This document shows, in pieces, positions 34,621 through 64,000 of a DNA stretch of 64,000 nt (positions are counted from its first letter, which is position 1; each line of letters opens with the position of its first letter). The translations under genes were made by a program, and so were the position numbers. The DNA is from Cristatella mucedo (Eukaryota > Bryozoa > Phylactolaemata > Cristatellidae), in NCBI GenBank assembly GCA_009760855.2, contig WPIO01000005.1:8342001-8406000 (forward strand), written 5' to 3'. The notes below the pieces were generated by a model. It did no database searches. It was not told the DNA's origin and saw only the letters and a program-made list of their open reading frames with translations.

Positions 34621-34807
34621 AGAGACAGGCAGGCAAGCGGACTGGCCCGGCCGCCCCGCTGGCAATAAAGCTGATTGCTCGCCCACCTGCAATGTCAGCC
34701 GATGGCAGGTCATCCACGCACCGCCGCATATCCGTCTTTTAGAGGCGAATGTCGGACATTCTTTTCCTGCCGTTCAGGTGTTATATGACGGTGTCTCCGG
34801 CGGCGGC

Positions 34808-35034
34808 TGTTCTAATGTAGTCTCACGGAGACACGAAGACAAGAGCGGGCGAACGTGAGCGGCCAACGAGACTCCCCTTCTTTATTGCCCAGCGGGTACA
34901 TATACGAGCTGGGGCTGACTCACCACAGATACGGGAGTGCATCTGTGGTGGGCCACATGCTTATGTCAAAGGCTGCGCGGTTCAACGACCCGGCGCACAT
35001 CAGCTGCCGAGAAGCAACAGGCGCACATAACACA
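34808..35034 (-). mobile_element. Possible solo LTR (fossil)
   Basis: On the minus strand the block runs from TGTTATGTGCGCC to TAGAACA. It has a TATATGTACC-like box followed by CAATAAAG, an arrangement typical of LTRs. No convincing target duplication, so the ends are guesses. Confidence 0.3.
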
Positions 35035-35865
35035 GGCTAAACGATGCGCTCTCTTTTCAGTCTGCAATCGGCCTGATTGGACCTCACTCTTTTCTACAAA
35101 ACCACGTACTTCACGTTTCCCCCCCGCTTATTTTTCGTTAATAACTAATGCGATGCGAGAAGTAAGTACAAGGTTGAATGACCTGTGCGCTCAATACGAG
35201 CTACGACAGGCCAGCCCGGAAAGCGGAGCCAGGAACGAGGCCAAGGTGGAGAGGAAGTAATTGTCTTCACGTATGGTTTCAGTTCGCGTAAGAGCACATC
35301 TCACCTTAAGCATTAATTCGAAAATGAAATAAGATACGATAATAATGATCGTTTATCTGTGTTCAAGATTGTGCAGATCTGTGTGAAATCGACACGCTTG
35401 GTCGTGCAACGTGACGCTACTGCCGGAGGCTGTACTGCGCTTTTCAAGCAGTTCATATTGCACTTAGAATCTTACGATCGATGTTTTTCAGCACATTATT
35501 ACGTGCTCTGAAATTCCATTCAATTACATTAAAGACGCGCGTCGCGATCATTGAGATGTAAGCGTTTGTTGAGTGACCATCGCTGGCCAAACGTGGTTCT
35601 GCTCGCATAGTTTTGACGAATAAATTCACATGACATCGTTCTTTTGATCGACTCATTTTAAACAATCTGGACTAGCTAGGATTCAATGCGCAAACGAAAG
35701 CTTTTCGGAAACGGGGATATGCTTGCAGAATCGGTGGCAATTGTCCGCGGTGGCAAACGGCTGCACTCCTCTCTTCCTGCCCGCCGGGCGTCGGGATTCA
35801 TCTCAAGTTCAAGGTCGCGGGCGCACGCATGGTGTCGGTAGCGACACAGACGTCCGCTGTCAGAC

Positions 35866-62356
<26,491 letters not shown>

Positions 62357-62431
62357 GTGAGCTTTTCTTTGAGGTGTGAATGGCTCTGACGTTAGGTACT
62401 GGTATATGAGGGTAGCACTAGGCGTTCCATT

Positions 62432-62435
<4 letters not shown>

Positions 62436-62474
<39 letters not shown>

Positions 62475-62900
62475 ATTTGATATAGTGCCCTCAGAGAACT
62501 CAATCTCTTTCTAGGCACTTTACATTTGCTGCAAAGGAAGCTCGATCGAATGGTTAGTTGTAGCATGCTCAATAAGCAACTTGAATAACATGGTTAGGGG
62601 TGACATGCACAGGGTCAGCATGCAAGTATGGTTAGTGGCAGCATGCACAGTGTCAGCATAAGCACATAGTGGTCGAATCACAGGAATCCACTAAATGCTG
62701 GGATAAATGGATGCGTTTTTAGTTTCTATGGTCAAGTCAGGAGATGTCGTGACGCAAGTCGGAGTGAGTTCCAGGCTTTGGGAGCTTACAAAACACAGGC
62801 ATGGTCTCCAAAGAATTTGAGGTTTGTACGAGGTATAGGTTAGCAATTAGATTCCGAAAAGCAGGTGGTATATTGCTTAGCCTGGTGGGGATCTTCATAT
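62436..62900 (-). mobile_element. LINE-A 3' end with (AAT)n tail
   Basis: About twelve AAT units, the tail block CCCTCAGAGAACTCAATCTC, then the CATGCACAGGGTCAGCATGC block and the last coding part with an internal deletion. It lies just after exon 11 (80 bp), so it is inside an intron if the gene continues. Confidence 0.75.
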
Positions 62901-64000
62901 TGAAACGTGTGCATGTCAAATCCGGTTGACCAGGGCAGTGTGTGAGGTCTTTAGTTGTGCCTGAATTACAATTATTAGGAATCAGACATGTCGTAACCTG
63001 TGGTGTAAGAGCATATGAACTGGGCAACTGTAGTGATGGTTAGTTCGTATTTCTATGGGCTTCGAACCAGTAAGAAGTACACTATGGCTGATGCTGGTCA
63101 ATGAAAGCATAAATTTAGGTGTAGATGCTGCAGCTTGTAAGGGGCTGTGCGAAGATCCCGGAAAATGATTGGGCATTGCATACAATACTAGTGTCTGAGT
63201 GTAAGCAACAAAGCGTCAATCCTAAAAAAAGAAGTATAGCAGGCTCATATTGAACGAAGCCGTTTCCCACCAAAGACTGAGTGCTAACGACGTTGTCAGG
63301 TATTGCAAACAATGAAGGAGAGCACGTATAAGGAAGTTAGCAGTCAAAAAGAAACTCGACCCAGACAGCAGAAGTGAGCCTAAGGTTCCAGCTAGCATAT
63401 GACGCATGCATGCTGATGCTTATTCTAACTTGCAACCAGCTCTTATTGTAGCCCCCTCTTTTAGACGTTTCGTTCGATAAAGGCAAAGGAAGGTGTTGCA
63501 CTCAAGTCATTCGAATCTTGCTTAATTTCGTCCATGCTCAAAAAGCCTAGGTTGGACTAAATGGTTATCGATAATCGCCACCCGACCCATGTGATCATTC
63601 TTTGTCAAACATTCTAGATAGATTGCAAGTAAACAGCTCTCGGAGCAGAACGAAAGCAGTCGAGCTCTCAGCACCGTCTTCCATATTAAGGCAATCCATT
63701 TGACCAAAACAGCACTTCTCTGAATGTCTAGTGACGCCACAAAGGATAGCAGTCTATAGTAGTAGTACAAATAGAGAGAAAAACAGAACTGCTGTTTATG
63801 AGAATTGTCGAACTAGCAGCCGAAATGAGTGACTACGAGAATTGAACTGGAGCAGCCGACTTTTGACCGCTGCATAGTGCTTGCAGTCTCTGTCAGTTCC
63901 AATTGCGACCTGACTTGTTCATAAGACCGCTTTCACGGCCGATCACTGCCCTTTCTTTCTGTCTCCCTGTCTGCATTTAAACAATGCTTACTGCAATGCT
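62901..64000. other. Unassigned sequence at the window end
   Basis: Probably intron 11. I looked for the next family segment (a RxGPYxxG-like helix start) and did not find it. Confidence 0.4.

Overview
The window looks like nuclear DNA of an invertebrate animal. It has split genes with GT-AG introns, secreted and membrane proteins of animal families, many CR1/L2-like LINEs with ATT-repeat tails, tRNA-derived SINEs and hAT transposons. I cannot place the species; an arthropod or another bilaterian would fit. Three host genes are visible. Each was assembled by hand from exons whose splice phases join without a break.

Region 1 (about 1.4-14.2 kb, + strand) carries the 3' half of an FG-repeat nucleoporin, best read as Nup214. 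Seven exons end at a stop at 14171, and an extra FG-coding block lies 0.6 kb further on. Region 2 (15.8-24.4 kb, - strand) is a FAM78-family gene of three exons. Its first exon adds a long Lys/Ala-rich repetitive N-terminus, and its first intron appears to use a GC donor. Its second intron is packed with LINE debris and holds a 186-bp SPIN (SPACE INVADERS) hAT element with a perfect 8-bp target-site duplication. Region 3 (24.4-35.9 kb) is intergenic: a CpG-rich stretch, SINEs, an R2-type LINE fragment, a decayed hAT transposase gene sitting in an old degenerate repeat array, and a possible LTR.

Region 4 (35.9-62.4 kb and beyond the window, + strand) is one large gene of the NRF-6 (nose resistant to fluoxetine) acyltransferase-3 family. 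Eleven exons encode a signal peptide, a Cys-rich NRF domain, the first membrane segment and the start of the acyltransferase-3 domain (R-X10-H motif). The C-terminal membrane helices lie outside the window. Exon 8 sits inside one arm of a 550-bp inverted repeat (only 2 mismatches seen) whose other arm, 2.9 kb downstream in intron 10, carries an antisense copy of that exon. Coding exons 9 and 10 lie between the arms.

The introns of this gene hold a clear three-level nest: an LTR inside LINE-A inside LINE-B, with target-site duplications at both levels. No function links the three genes; they are ordinary neighbours. There is no CRISPR array, operon or phage-like content.
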